This document shows positions 1 to 10,213 of a stretch of 41,648 bases of DNA, one piece after another; position 1 is the stretch's first letter; each line of letters starts with the position of its first letter. This DNA comes from Nemertoderma westbladi (lineage: Eukaryota > Xenacoelomorpha > Nemertodermatida > Nemertodermatidae): NCBI GenBank assembly GCA_032718475.1, contig JAUCBJ010005003.1, positions 1-41,648 on the forward strand, given 5' to 3'. The notes under the pieces were generated by a model. The model ran no database searches. It saw only the letters and a list, made by a program, of their open reading frames with translations, and was not told where the DNA came from. Both the position numbers and the translations under genes were made by a program.

Positions 1-69
1 TGTACTGGTGGTGGGGAAACTGACTTGACTTGCCGGATAAGATTCTATAAATACTTTATTGTTATAACA

Positions 70-2991
70 TTATATATTATCTAGATAATATTTTTTTAAC
101 GTAGTAGCTAAGGATTTTCTGGACTTCAAATTTTTTATTTCCTGGGGTAGATCGTTCCATATTTTTGGGCCAGAGAATTTTATTGATTGTTGGGATATTT
201 GTAATCGGACACGGGGGATGAAAAATTTTTGAGTTAATGCCGAACGAGTATTATACCGATGGACTGCAGATATTGGTTTGAACATATTTATTAGTGCGTC
301 TGTTTTATTGCATTTTTTAACATCAAACATAAATTTCGCAACTTCCAGCTCAAATAGTTTATCTAGTGGCAAAACTTTTAAGGATTTATATATCGGGGGT
401 GCATGGGATTGGAAGTGGCTAAACGTTATTGCTCGGAGTATCTTATTTAATTTTATTTTAATTTTATTAGTGTAGGAATCGTAGCTGTTACCCCAAAGTA
501 TAATACCGTAAAGAATGTGTGGGTGTACGAGTGCAAAATATAGGGTTCTAAGTATATAAAGTGGTAGTATATGACGTAATTTATAGAAGATGCCGGTTAG
601 TTTCGAGATTTTTGACAAAATATATTTACAGTGAACCATCCAATTTACATGGTTATCGATGTAGACTCCTAAGAATTTAGTTGATGTTGTTTTCGTTAAT
701 GGTATAGAACGGATGTTGACTGTGGGAATTGTGGTAGTGGTGTTGTGATTGTCAAAGATGCTATATTCCCTTTTCTTTAAGTTTAAAGATAGTTTGTTGT
801 CTGTTAACCAGCTGTCTAGTTTCTGTAATTCCGTGTTAACTGTAGAAATAAGTGTGTTTGTATTTTTGTGGCAGAATAGTAGTGTAGTGTCATCCGCAAA
901 AAGTGTTGATATTAATTTTGTGCAGTTCGGTAAATCATTAATATAAATTAAAAATAGAAGCGGTGATAATATTCCACCCTGTGGGGTTCCACAGGGTGTA
1001 CCAGCGGAGTCTGAATTAATACCGTTAATATTAACTACTTGTGATCGGTTGTCAAGGAAACTGGCTAACAATTTAAGTGGGAGGCCGCGTATACCATAAC
1101 ATTCTAATTTTTGCAGTAATATGGAGTGATCTAAGGTATCGAATGCTTTCTTGAGATCTACTGAAACTAAGCAGGCGGAGCTCTGGTTGTCTAGTGTTTC
1201 CTGTATTTGTTCCGTAACTGTTAGTATAGCATCTGTAGTCGTTATATGTTTTCGGAATCCGTGTTGTGCAGGGGAAAGTAAATCGAACTTGTTTAGATAT
1301 GCCAGTAGTTGAGAGTTGATAACACGCTCGTATATTTTAGTGAAAAGCGGTAATATCGAAATGGGACGGTAATTATTTTTATCCGTGGGATCGCCAGTTT
1401 TAAAAACTGGGATTATTTTTGCAATTTTAAGTAAATCTGGAAAAAAACCATTTATGACGGATAATTTAATTAAATGAGTTAAGTGGGGGGCTATCGTATG
1501 AGCTGCTAATTTCACCAGGTAGACCGGAAATTCATCATATGTTGAAACGTGGTTGTCTATATCAAGTAAAAAATAGAGAATTTCGGTCTCACATGGTTCT
1601 ATTAAACAAAACGATTTGTAATTACAATTTTTTATGAAGCGTGTTGGATTTCTATTAGTTTTCGGAATTTGCTCAGCTAATTGGGGTCCAATGGTAGAGA
1701 AATGTTTGTTTAGAATATTTGCAATGGATCTACTGTCAGTGGTTACGTTTCCAGGTGAGCCGGTATTAATTTTAACAGGGGCAGATAGTTTTTTTGATCT
1801 ATGTAAAGCTACATTTATTGTTTGCCATGTTTTTTTACTGTTGTTTTTATGTTTATCGAATTCCAGCTCATAATAATTTTTTTCCGCAATACGAAGGGTT
1901 TTTGTTAATTGATTCCTATATGATTTGTACTCTGATAGTTTTGAGTCCGTAGGTTTTGACATTAGAGATGCATATAGTTTATTTTTTTTTATTACACATT
2001 TCACTAGACTATGCGTCATCCATGGTTTTTTTGGAATATATTTTTGTTTTGTTTCCTTTTTTGGCAAATGTTTTGAGCACAATGAGTCATAATCTTTATA
2101 AAAATTAGTAAATTTTTCTTTGTTTGGTATTGAGTCCATTTTATACGACCAATTGCTGGGATTTTGTAAATCAGAGATAAACCTTTCTTTGTTTAATTTA
2201 CTGTAATCATAAGTTAGTCGTTTTGTTTCAGTTGATGTCAAATAGCAATCGAAGTCATTAAATACAATAAAAGTTGCCAAGTGATCCGTGGTTCCCATTT
2301 CTGATAGAAATACTCCGGCTGAAACGAATTTGTCAGTAATGTTAGTACAAATGTGGTCGATCAAAGTTTTAGAGTACAGAGTAATTCTAGTCGGCTGTTT
2401 TATAACCTGTTGGAAGCCGTAAGTGTTTAGTGTATTGTAGTAGTTGTTTGTGGTGCTGTTCAGTTTCATAGTATTAATGTTTGTATCACCTGTAATTACA
2501 GTGTTTAGTTTAAGGTCCGTAATTTCATTAAGGAGTCTGTTGAGTTCATCGTTAAATTTAGATTCCGTGCAAGTATCCGGTCTGTATATAGTTCCTACTA
2601 GTAATGGTTTTCGGTTTGTAGTGTTAGCTCCGCCTGGTTTCAGTAGAACCCAAGATGATTCACAACCATCCAGTTTAAAGTCCTGTACTGTATATTGTAG
2701 ACCCTGTTTGACATATATAGCGGTTCCTCCCCTGTCTAGTCTACCGTATTTTCTGTTGTTTACTAGTGGACCGATGTAGCCGTCTAGTTTGACCATGGTG
2801 AGGTCTGTTTCGTCGGTGAGAAAAGTTTCAGTGAATGTTAATATGTCAAACTGATTGTTCATTAGGTCCAAGTGATTTGTAGTGTCTTGTAAGTTTTTTC
2901 GAAGACTTCTGCAGTTTAAATGAAATACAGATAAAGACTTTTTACCATTTTCCGGCTGTTCGAGAAGAGTATTGTACGAATCATGATCCAA
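70..2991 (-). CDS. Non-LTR retrotransposon ORF2: AP-like endonuclease plus reverse transcriptase
   Basis: This uninterrupted 973-residue ORF would nick genomic DNA and prime reverse transcription of its own mRNA (target-primed reverse transcription). The N-terminal third has apurinic-endonuclease motifs: FHLNCRSL near residue 23, the ETFL glutamate near 55, TGDTNIN near 168, LIDHI near 212 and TTDH near 235, where families usually have SDH. The reverse transcriptase follows with YRPISILPLF, QHGFRK, VDLKKAFDTLDH (motif A), GTPQGGILSP (motif B) and FADDTTLLF (motif C, both catalytic aspartates present). The C-terminal region carries the YNTR, FSGPKIWNDLP and EIKNLKS signature common in CR1/Daphne/Crack-like elements. 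All key residues appear intact, so the protein could be active. The start at MDHDSY is the first in-frame Met; the true start is not proven. Exact clade is unresolved. Confidence 0.93.
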   Translation of the reverse strand: MDHDSYNTLLEQPENGKKSLSVFHLNCRSLRKNLQDTTNHLDLMNNQFDILTFTETFLTDETDLTMVKLDGYIGPLVNNRKYGRLDRGGTAIYVKQGLQYTVQDFKLDGCESSWVLLKPGGANTTNRKPLLVGTIYRPDTCTESKFNDELNRLLNEITDLKLNTVITGDTNINTMKLNSTTNNYYNTLNTYGFQQVIKQPTRITLYSKTLIDHICTNITDKFVSAGVFLSEMGTTDHLATFIVFNDFDCYLTSTETKRLTYDYSKLNKERFISDLQNPSNWSYKMDSIPNKEKFTNFYKDYDSLCSKHLPKKETKQKYIPKKPWMTHSLVKCVIKKNKLYASLMSKPTDSKLSEYKSYRNQLTKTLRIAEKNYYELEFDKHKNNSKKTWQTINVALHRSKKLSAPVKINTGSPGNVTTDSRSIANILNKHFSTIGPQLAEQIPKTNRNPTRFIKNCNYKSFCLIEPCETEILYFLLDIDNHVSTYDEFPVYLVKLAAHTIAPHLTHLIKLSVINGFFPDLLKIAKIIPVFKTGDPTDKNNYRPISILPLFTKIYERVINSQLLAYLNKFDLLSPAQHGFRKHITTTDAILTVTEQIQETLDNQSSACLVSVDLKKAFDTLDHSILLQKLECYGIRGLPLKLLASFLDNRSQVVNINGINSDSAGTPCGTPQGGILSPLLFLIYINDLPNCTKLISTLFADDTTLLFCHKNTNTLISTVNTELQKLDSWLTDNKLSLNLKKREYSIFDNHNTTTTIPTVNIRSIPLTKTTSTKFLGVYIDNHVNWMVHCKYILSKISKLTGIFYKLRHILPLYILRTLYFALVHPHILYGIILWGNSYDSYTNKIKIKLNKILRAITFSHFQSHAPPIYKSLKVLPLDKLFELEVAKFMFDVKKCNKTDALINMFKPISAVHRYNTRSALTQKFFIPRVRLQISQQSIKFSGPKIWNDLPQEIKNLKSRKSLATTLKKYYLDNI

Positions 2992-3137
2992 GTAGTCGGA
3001 GCTATTAATAGTGGAAATTACGTTTCTGTTGAGTTAAAATGGTTGTTTGTTGATGAAAAATCAGTCCTGTCAGTGCTATCGTCACCGGTAGAAAAAATAT
3101 CAGTATCAGTAGAGGGGGTGTTTGTAAAAGGGAACAG

Positions 3138-3341
3138 TTAGCAGTAGATACAGTAGGCTGAGATAGTAGACACGGACGAATCTAAAACGGGCAAGTCAAG
3201 GCAGGTCCCACACTGGTAATGGTATAAATTATTACATAACAAGCACTTAAGTGTGTAATCATTACAGCAAACTACCGAGTAACAGAACGCACAGGAAAGG
3301 GGAGTGGACGAGTTGCCTCGGGGAGGGGTAGATCTGGGCAT
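3138..3341 (-). CDS. PHD/zinc-knuckle-like ORF1 remnant of the same retrotransposon
   Basis: This 67-residue ORF has a cysteine/histidine ladder (CAFC, CC, CLLC, HYQC, C, CIYC) that fits a PHD-type zinc finger, a domain often found in ORF1 of CR1-group retrotransposons. It ends 146 nt upstream of ORF2 on the same strand, the expected ORF1-ORF2 order. It is much shorter than a usual ORF1 protein, so it is probably truncated at the 5' end or part of a longer frame broken by indels. A free-standing host gene is less likely given the position. Confidence 0.6.
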   Translation of the reverse strand: MPRSTPPRGNSSTPLSCAFCYSVVCCNDYTLKCLLCNNLYHYQCGTCLDLPVLDSSVSTISAYCIYC

Positions 3342-4105
3342 AAAATATGCAGGTATGCAGCTTGGGATAGGCGGGGGAATAGGCCATAATAATTATTAAG
3401 ATAGCACATTGATAACAATTAGCGGGAAATTTGAAAATAAACTTACCCTCAACAATTCCATTGCACGGGATTGTAAAGGTTACTATACTTATTTTGCAAC
3501 ATAATGATATGCTAAATATACAATATTATTATGATATAATATTGATTGCTACTTAATGCTAATATACTGATATACTGAAGGTACCGGTATATAGTTTCCA
3601 ATAATAAGAAAATAGTCCGGATAGGCTATTTATCTAACAAAACACTAACCTAACTGGGCACTGGACATCTTCTATTAAAATAAAATATAATAGAAATATG
3701 AAGGATCGCCGTAAAGGGCGACCACATATCGTCACGATATATAATTTGAAGTCTGCAGTCTTGGTAGCGGTTCACAGTCTTACGATTAGGTTGAATCTTA
3801 CTCCATACGTTACTAACGAAGTTTAAATAATTGGCTCACAAATTACAAAGTACCGGTTAGGCCTAATTAATACCAAATAAACGAAAATAAATGTAAAATA
3901 GTCTATCTTCTAAATAAACGAAAATAAATGTAAAATAGTCTATCTTCTGAACTTACTCAATGCTTACTACGGACAAAGTACAGCTGTATTACAGTATTTG
4001 GCCAAGGATACGGTAGGCCGGTAGGTTCTTGTTTTCTATCAACTTACAGACTTCGGTACTCCAACTTAATTATGGACAGTTCTGTAGTGTAGTTAGTCGC
4101 TTGAG
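3342..4105. other. AT-rich intergenic stretch without recognised gene
   Basis: No coding signal found on either strand. The only clear structure is a short exact tandem duplication, listed separately. The left part may include the 5' untranslated region of the flanking minus-strand retrotransposon. Confidence 0.5.
3875..3948. repeat. Exact 37-bp tandem duplication (2 units)
   Basis: Positions 3875-3911 and 3912-3948 are identical 37-mers, each beginning AAATAAACGAAAATAAATG. The exact match suggests a very recent local duplication, or an assembly slip. Confidence 0.9.
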
Positions 4106-4561
4106 TCATGTTATTCTAGGGGAGGAAACGAGTAGATACCGGAGTGTCCGGAGTCGAGCTGATCGAAGAGACATCAACATCAACAGTGGAGGTCTGCTTC
4201 TCCTTCGCAGTCTTCTTTCTCTTTGCAATGACTTTCTCGAGGTCCAGAGGTTGGATTCGGATACGATGCGGATCGCGTCGGAGGCTTCGGTAATTTTAAC
4301 GAATATTGCACCTCGGAACGTGTAGTAGACATAGATTTTGCGATTCATCTTTAGCTGGGAAACACGTTTGAGGAGAATGGAGCGACGTTTGGATAGGTGC
4401 TCGTAAATAGCCAGAGGATATTTCAGCTGCTTCCGTGCCCGGAGGATGGAAAGCTGACCGCTGTGCCCATAAAAACGTATAATAATGGGATGCGGGCGAA
4501 TGGAGTCGCGTTCGGTTTGGACGCTGCCGGGATCATCAGATTGGTGCGCATGCTCAGCCAT
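4106..4561 (-). pseudogene. L1-ORF1p-like (transposase-22 type) retrotransposon ORF1 fragment
   Basis: This 151-residue minus-strand frame contains RPHPIIIRFYGHSG, ILRARKQLKY, a YEHLSKRRSILLKR block and GAIFVKITEA. This is the order of the RRM-like and C-terminal domains of L1-type ORF1 RNA-binding proteins, in which the corresponding blocks are IIVRF, a basic ILRxAR stretch, an EDLTxxR helix and a DGxIFVK strand. Such proteins coat retrotransposon RNA. The frame then runs into low-complexity Arg/Ser sequence, and no matching reverse transcriptase follows within 700 nt, so I regard it as an isolated remnant. The overlapping plus-strand ORF at 4029-4325 looks like a shadow. Family assignment comes from motif order only. 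Confidence 0.6.
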
Positions 4562-4651
4562 TGCTTGATGACTGTCGAAACGGTATTAAATTGTTTTTCT
4601 ACAATATTCAAATCTCTCATTTATTGTTTTAGTTACCCCATTTTTGAGGGA

Positions 4652-6031
4652 TTTTGACTTTTAAAATTTATTTATAGTATATTACTCATAATTGTTCTGC
4701 ATGTACCCTATGACCAAAACCCCTTTGCCAACATGATAGACTGGTCAGCAGACACCTCCATTGCCATCAACTATTGATGTAGTTGAATTATTAATTTAAT
4801 TGTATTAATTATTATTGCCAATAAAATATAAATTAATTATACCATTTACTTTTTCATGACTAAATGATAATATCGATAACATTGCCAAAATACCTGGTAC
4901 CTTACGGTACTACCTACGACTACCTTAAGCTGGACTTGGGCCGGAGATACCTACCCTATAAGTTTTATCATCTGTGGGACGTTCTCTCACTACTTAAACA
5001 GCTTTACAACAGCTAGATTATTATCATTACCTTTGTCTAAATCACAAATTTATTATTAGTCAGTGCCAGCAAGTGTCACCCTGGAAGTGGTGCAAGGTAC
5101 ATCGCATTTGAGACTATTAATCTTAGAGTGTCTTTGATTAAAATCTACTTCAATATGATGTACTTATTGGTGTTTGTACAGTGATAATTTGGTGTGCATT
5201 GCGTGATGACGTGGAAAATTGGCTGTTGAAAAGGTATAAAATTTTTTCTCCATAATATTCAAATCTCTTATTTATTGATTTGGTTATAATACCCCACTGT
5301 TGAGGGATAAGCATTGTGCTCGAAGCTTGTGGGCTATATGTCTGTACAAAATGAATAAAGTGGTAGTGGAGTTTTATCCTGTAGTTGCGGATTAACTATA
5401 ATCCAGACTGTTTGGTTGAAAGGTTTACAATTTATATTAATATACTTAATTTTTCACCAGCTCATGATCAAGTATCATTTATTAATTTTAATTAATTCAC
5501 CATATTTTGCGTACATAAGTATGGGGGAAAGGCAGCCAATGAAATGTCATACCAGTTTTAATGGGGAAATCATGTCCAATAAATATATACGTATGATATA
5601 AAGTAGCAAAAGTAGGAAATTTTAGGAAATAATTCCTACAATGATTTCAGGGCGTCATGATTCCTACTCGTCATACCTAATGTGTTTGGTGTGGAGAGTG
5701 GACTGGCTTTAATTAATGGTATTCATTGCATTCTAAAACTTAGATACATATAAGAAGCAATAGCCTAACTTTATATTATTTGAAATTTTCAACTTTAGAA
5801 ACAAACATGCAAATAAATTTGACTAATGGGATTACATTAAAAAATAGAGGTATAATTTGGCTGCAGTGCATCCTGTCAGGCAGCGATCTGAAGCTGTTTT
5901 AACTTTAGGCCTGATACTGTATATATATAGATATACATACATTATCAATTGATTCATTATTAATACACAATCAGAGTTCAGATATTATTCGTGTTGCTAT
6001 CATCTTTCACTTACTTTGCTAAATTGTTATA
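4652..6031 (+). repeat. 5'-flank duplication module of transporter copy 1
   Basis: This segment is closely similar to 10214-11817 and to 22982-24472, the upstream flanks of copies 2 and 4. The homology starts abruptly near 4652 and marks the left breakpoint of the gene-cluster duplication. It contains no ORF of note. Copy 1 lacks a ~170-nt stretch present in the other two copies (11192-11365 in copy 2) and has one rather than two units of the 48-bp TATA-containing repeat. Confidence 0.9.
5920..5930 (+). promoter_or_regulatory. Candidate TATA element, copy 1
   Basis: TATATATATAG lies about 100 nt upstream of the copy-1 start codon, inside the palindromic-looking context ACTGTATATATATAGATATAC. 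The same element is kept at a similar distance in copies 2 and 4. Its position fits a core promoter with a ~70-nt 5' UTR, but no transcription start is visible. Confidence 0.4.
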
Positions 6032-7969
6032 ATGAAAGAAATCATAGTTCTATCAGATGTTGATGTTAGTGATGATTATAAATGTACAAGTAAACCTGAT
6101 GAAGATGTTCGTGATTCAACAATCATTTCAAGAAATAATTCCAGGAATATTTTATGGAGAATTATTAAGCATCGTCTTAGTAATACAATCCTTTTGGTTA
6201 TCCAAATTTTCAGTGCAGGAATGTGTTTCTCTCTGCCAGCTGCATTCTTTACTACCAGGGCCATAACTCGTGGCTTCAATGAATCTCTCGTTGGCATCCT
6301 GTTTGGTGTTTATGCTGGAATAAGGTGCCTTTCATTCATTGTTTTCGGAAATTTTATCCCAAATATTGGGGTTAAGGTTGTATTAATATCGGGATATATA
6401 TTGGCTGGTAGTTGTATGGCTTTATTTGGCATATTGGATTGGGGTCCACCTGGTGTATCTTACATTGTTCTTTGTTTCATTTGTCGTGTCATTGAAGCTT
6501 TTACCCTAGGTGGTGCCAACTTGGCTTGTTTGAGCTTGGCTGGCAGTTTGTATAAGGTGAGTAATTAATCTGGAGTCATCAGACACTATTTATTTTATTG
6601 TTATATTATATATTATATTATATTTATAGTACATTTACAATTAAAAGTGTGATGTGTTCGTTGACCCAACCAAACCTCTCGAAATGTTGACTAATTTCGT
6701 ATTATCAATATAGTAATAATGACATTTGTCTGTTATAATAGCCAATTATTGTGATTCACATTACTTTTGAAAATGTACCATAAATCATTGTATTAGCTAT
6801 GCGACCCTAACCATACAATCGGGCCAGAGCATCCCGGTACTATGGGGTGAAGGTCAAACTGATCTCATATGAGTAGCAGCACAAAGGGGAATGTCAGTGT
6901 AACAATAATACATCAAAACCGACATATAAATAAATGAAGAGGGACATACATAAGTTCAAGACCGAAGTAAATAAATTCAAGGCCATTGATAATTTATCAA
7001 GAATTACAAATAGCTCAAAATTAATACATTATTATCTCTTGTTTCCCACAGAAAGAACAAATATTTGTTTTATCACTTCTTCACAATGCCTTCTTTGGAG
7101 GAACCATGTGCGGACCGGCCCTGGGAGGAATTATATACCAATACACCAACTTTGTTACTCCGTTTGTAATCCTTGGTGGAACAGAAGTAGTCATAGCATT
7201 GATAAACATAATCTCTCTCCCTGGCATCAAACCCAGCAAAATTGTCACTACAAAGACCATATTTGATTTACTCAAAGACAGGGTATGTTTATCTGCTTTT
7301 TCTATGTGGTTTGTAATGGTTATGGCTATGGGCTTCTATGAAACAACATTCGCTATTCATCTTGTGAATGTATATGATTTGTCTCCTGTAGAAGTTGGAT
7401 CAATGTTTCTAATAGCTCCACTCATAAACGTTTCAACAGGATTGGCATGGGGTGCATTTCTGGCCAGATATCAATCAATCAACACTTTGATAGTGATAAT
7501 TTTTTCCCATTTCGTTGGTATAGTAGGATTGTTACTGATGGGGCCATCACCTTTATTGAACTTACCAGATAGAATTAGCACTGTAATAGTTGGAACTGCT
7601 TTATTAGGATTTGGAATGTCAATGGCAACACCTTATATAGAAACGCTGCTTAAAATATACAAATACCGCCTTCAATGGCCACAAACTATCGGTAACCACA
7701 CAGTTGTGATGTCCGTTGCAACCAGCACAGGGGCTTGTGGTCTATTTATTGGTCCACTAGTTGCCGGGCCACTGGCTCAATATATCAAGTTCCCTTTAGC
7801 TGCTACAGTTTTCTGTGGATTCAGCATTCTTGTGATGATCCCGGCTATTGTATTGGTGCTTTATTATAAATATGTTGGGAGGGAAATATTTGCACCAGTT
7901 TTGACAGATGATGATGGGAGGCAACAAGTTGTGGAAGATGAAAAGGAGCCCCTTCTCGCTTCTCAGTGA
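6032..7969 (+). CDS. SLC18B1-like MFS transporter, copy 1 (type A); join 6032-6556, 7052-7969
   Basis: Exon 1 (525 nt) ends TATAAG before GTGAGT, and exon 2 (918 nt) starts after TTTCCCACAG. Joining in phase 0 gives 480 residues. Twelve hydrophobic segments lie near residues 51-73, 83-106, 114-134, 143-170, 178-204, 207-231, 252-276, 287-312, 319-339, 349-374, 390-418 and 422-447, as expected for a major-facilitator protein. Family hints are GNFIPNIGVK in the 2-3 loop, MCGPALGG in helix 5, LLMGPSPLL after helix 9 and GPLVAGPL in helix 11. Together these fit SLC18B1, known in mammals as a vesicular polyamine transporter. The N-terminus is acidic. The tail ends DEKEPLL, an acidic dileucine endosome/lysosome sorting motif. 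The start is the first Met and is shared by all copies. Substrate is inferred from family only. The intron is 495 nt, shorter than in copies 2 and 4. Confidence 0.85.
6557..7051 (+). other. Intron of copy 1 (phase 0)
   Basis: Canonical GT..AG intron between Lys175 and Lys176, in the short loop between helices 4 and 5. It lacks the foldback-containing block of roughly 800 nt present in the introns of copies 2 and 4. The lines shared with those introns are the first ~340 nt and the last ~150 nt. Confidence 0.85.
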
Positions 7970-7978
7970 ATAGAAGCT

Positions 7979-7984
7979 AATAAA
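7979..7984 (+). terminator. Candidate polyadenylation signal, copy 1
   Basis: AATAAA begins ten nt after the TGA stop of copy 1. Copies 2 and 4 have their AATAAA about 260-290 nt further downstream, and the equivalent site in copy 1 is mutated and lies beyond a transposon insertion. If used, this signal would give a very short 3' UTR. Confidence 0.35.
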
Positions 7985-8143
7985 AGCAACAAAAGATCTA
8001 TTCGGATGATAGAAGCTTATGAAACTGAACCTAACCGGGATGGTAGAAATATTGAAATATTGAATCTGAAACTCGAATCAGATATCTCCTCGAGTTTGAG
8101 AACCCAAAAATCGACAAATCACATTTGCAGCACTGCACTTTTC

Positions 8144-9692
8144 CCCAGGTAGCACAAATACGTAAATTTACGGTAAATTTACGTTCATTATTCGTCCAGA
8201 CGTTCTGGATTTATGTTCATATGACGTTGTATTTCTCCCATAAGATGCTATTGATGCTAAACGTTCAATAGTTCAAAGTTGGCCGTCAGAAGTACCGTAA
8301 TATGAACGGGCAATTGAACGTAAAAGAGACCACAGGCAATCTATGTTCAAATGACGTGTTCACTAGACGTTCATTTCTGGTGTGTTATAGGTCCATATTA
8401 TGTTGAATAAACGTAAAAATTTAACGTGAGACCAACCAATCACTGTTTGTTGGTGCATGTTCTGTGTAGAGAGGGGAGGGGGGGGGGGGGGGGGTTAGCC
8501 TACCTTATCCAATCCCTACACCCTATCCTACGGCCCTACACCTACAATACCCTATACATTTAGAGAAGGAAGCATCAGAGTATATATGAAATTATTTAAT
8601 CGATAGTGATATAAGAGTATCCATGATATATTATGGTGATGATCCACAAATTCACATTGGATTAGTTAGATTTCTGTATTTTATCTTATTTCCAGCCAAA
8701 ATAGATTATTCATATTGATGAATCTTAAAAAAATTAATTAATTTTATGACCTTATAATTGATATTTTAAATTTTGTATATATGCAATAAGGCAATAATAC
8801 ATACAAAAAGCAATTGAAACGTAAGAAAGGTTTATATAATATGATAAATTTGTAAAATAAAAAATAATGTTTTGCGATTAAAAAAATTACCCTACGCATG
8901 ATAGAAGTTTGAACATTCCAACGCCCATATATCCGATTTATCTCAACAAAATGTAATGGTATTTGGTCAGTTGGTATCAAAATAGACAAACTTTTGCGGT
9001 TTTCTTTGTTTGATATTTTCTTGGTTCAAAAGGCCTAATATATTCTAATAATTTTATTACAATTTTTCGTGACATAGTACTAGTGTATTAGCTTTAGTAA
9101 TCAGTAGAATCACCTTTGTCTAATTTTGATGTTATTTGTTGTTTAAAATGTTTAAAAATGCGTCAGCATTGTATTGGTTATCAATGTTTTGTTGTGTGAA
9201 TAATTTGTCGATTACTTAAAGTAATTGTTTTGTATTGAGAATGAACCATTAGTCCAGGTATAACTAAGCGGAACCACACCAACCATACAAGGAGTAGGCT
9301 AACCAACATAAAAAATAATTGCACAATAATAAATAGTCAGATAATTGTATCACGAACAAGTTTGAACATGCCGTTGACATAACAAGTTAAAGTAAATTAT
9401 GTTTGAACGTTCATAAACGTTCAAACAACGTACATATTTAGGTACAAAGAAATGAACGCATAACTGGACGCAATTTGAACGTTCAATATTCGTTTGTTTT
9501 GGTTCATATTCAATTTCTTTAAAGTTAGGACGTTAAATTACCTAATGTGAACGTCACAATTTGGTAAATTACTCACAACGTCAGCAATTTTTACCTATTT
9601 TGAACAATATTTCATTGATGTTCAGATTCGCATAAAAAAAGTACCAAATATGAACGTTCAATTTCTTTCGTGGACGTCCTGTGCTACCTGGG
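8144..9692. mobile_element. Non-autonomous DNA transposon with 13-bp TIRs
   Basis: The element starts CCCAGGTAGCACA (8144-8156) and ends with its exact reverse complement (9680-9692). The uninterrupted site is visible in copies 2 and 4 (GCACTTTTCTAGTACACC). Comparison indicates a 2-bp TC target duplication. The terminal few hundred bases on both sides are rich in GAACGT/ACGTTC motifs, including GAACGTTC palindromes, which look like subterminal transposase-binding repeats. The centre is AT-rich, contains a G homopolymer near 8473-8494, and has no convincing transposase ORF; the 81-aa minus frame at 8744-8989 resembles nothing I know. I cannot assign a superfamily. A 2-bp duplication that is not TA makes Mariner unlikely. 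Confidence 0.85.
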
Positions 9693-9873
9693 TCTAGTAA
9701 ACAACTTCTTCGCTATGAAGAAGAAACTTAAAGGAATTACCATAAAATCTCCTCGCTTCTCTAGGGAACTAAGTAATTTTGTGCATTGTACTTTATACAC
9801 AATGGCCATGATATTTACTTTTTTACTACATAAGTATCTTGTATTTACGTAATTAACAAGCGCGAAATCGTGC

Positions 9874-9977
9874 AAAGGTCCACATCTACTAACGCATGAA
9901 CTGTTTCCTTGAGTGGCTTACTACCAAAGGTCCGCATCTACTAATGCATCAACTGTCTCCTTGAATGTCTTACTACT
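9874..9977. repeat. Two-unit tandem repeat, 52-bp period
   Basis: Units starting at 9874 and 9926 each begin AAAGGTCC and differ at several positions. The homologous flank at 22680 has only one unit, so the doubling happened after the cassette duplication, or one unit was lost there. Confidence 0.75.
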
Positions 9978-10009
9978 GATCTTACTACCAAAACAATTCA
10001 CCAGAAAGT

Positions 10010-10076
10010 GGTATTGAACTCGGTGCCTAGATAGAGATTCCAAGTCCAACGCTCTGGCAACTTCGTCACTGCGCCC
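10010..10076 (-). repeat. tRNA-like (SINE head or tRNA relic) with A and B boxes
   Basis: On the minus strand the segment carries TTGCCAGAGCGTTGG (A-box-like) and, about 40 nt further on, GAGTTCAATACC (B-box-like), close to normal tRNA spacing. The stems do not form a clean cloverleaf by eye, so this is probably the tRNA-derived head of a SINE rather than a working tRNA gene. A near-identical copy lies at 22769-22835 in the duplicated flank. Confidence 0.45.
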
Positions 10077-10213
10077 TATGAAGCCTTATATAACTAAAAC
10101 CCAACTGGAAACACCAACAAAAATATCGGAGTGAATACTGTACTCGAGGTCTCGCAACACGGCCCTAAAAAGTTTGTATTTGCACGAAGCAATACCCATC
10201 ACCACCAAATGAG

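Larger units (their letters stand above)
1..3341 (-). mobile_element. Non-LTR retrotransposon, CR1/L2/Jockey group, near full length
   Basis: On the minus strand this reads PHD-like ORF1 remnant, 146-nt gap, intact endonuclease-reverse transcriptase ORF2, then a short 3' untranslated tail that reaches the window edge. A polyadenylation signal (AATAAA, read as TTTATT around 56-61 on the plus strand) lies just after the ORF2 stop. No target-site duplication can be assigned because the 3' boundary is at or beyond base 1 and the 5' boundary is not sharp. The long undamaged ORF2 suggests a young insertion compared with the other elements here. Clade assignment rests only on motif style. Confidence 0.85.

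Noticed and set aside
4029-4325. 98-aa plus-strand ORF
   Set aside because: It overlaps the minus-strand ORF1p-like frame, which has recognisable domain blocks; this one resembles nothing and is likely a shadow.
8744-8989. 81-aa minus ORF within the TIR transposon as a possible transposase
   Set aside because: Too short, AT-driven composition (Ile/Phe/Tyr/Leu rich) and no catalytic motif.
10010-10076. Functional tRNA gene on the minus strand
   Set aside because: A and B boxes are only approximate and no full cloverleaf is apparent by eye; kept as tRNA-like repeat instead.
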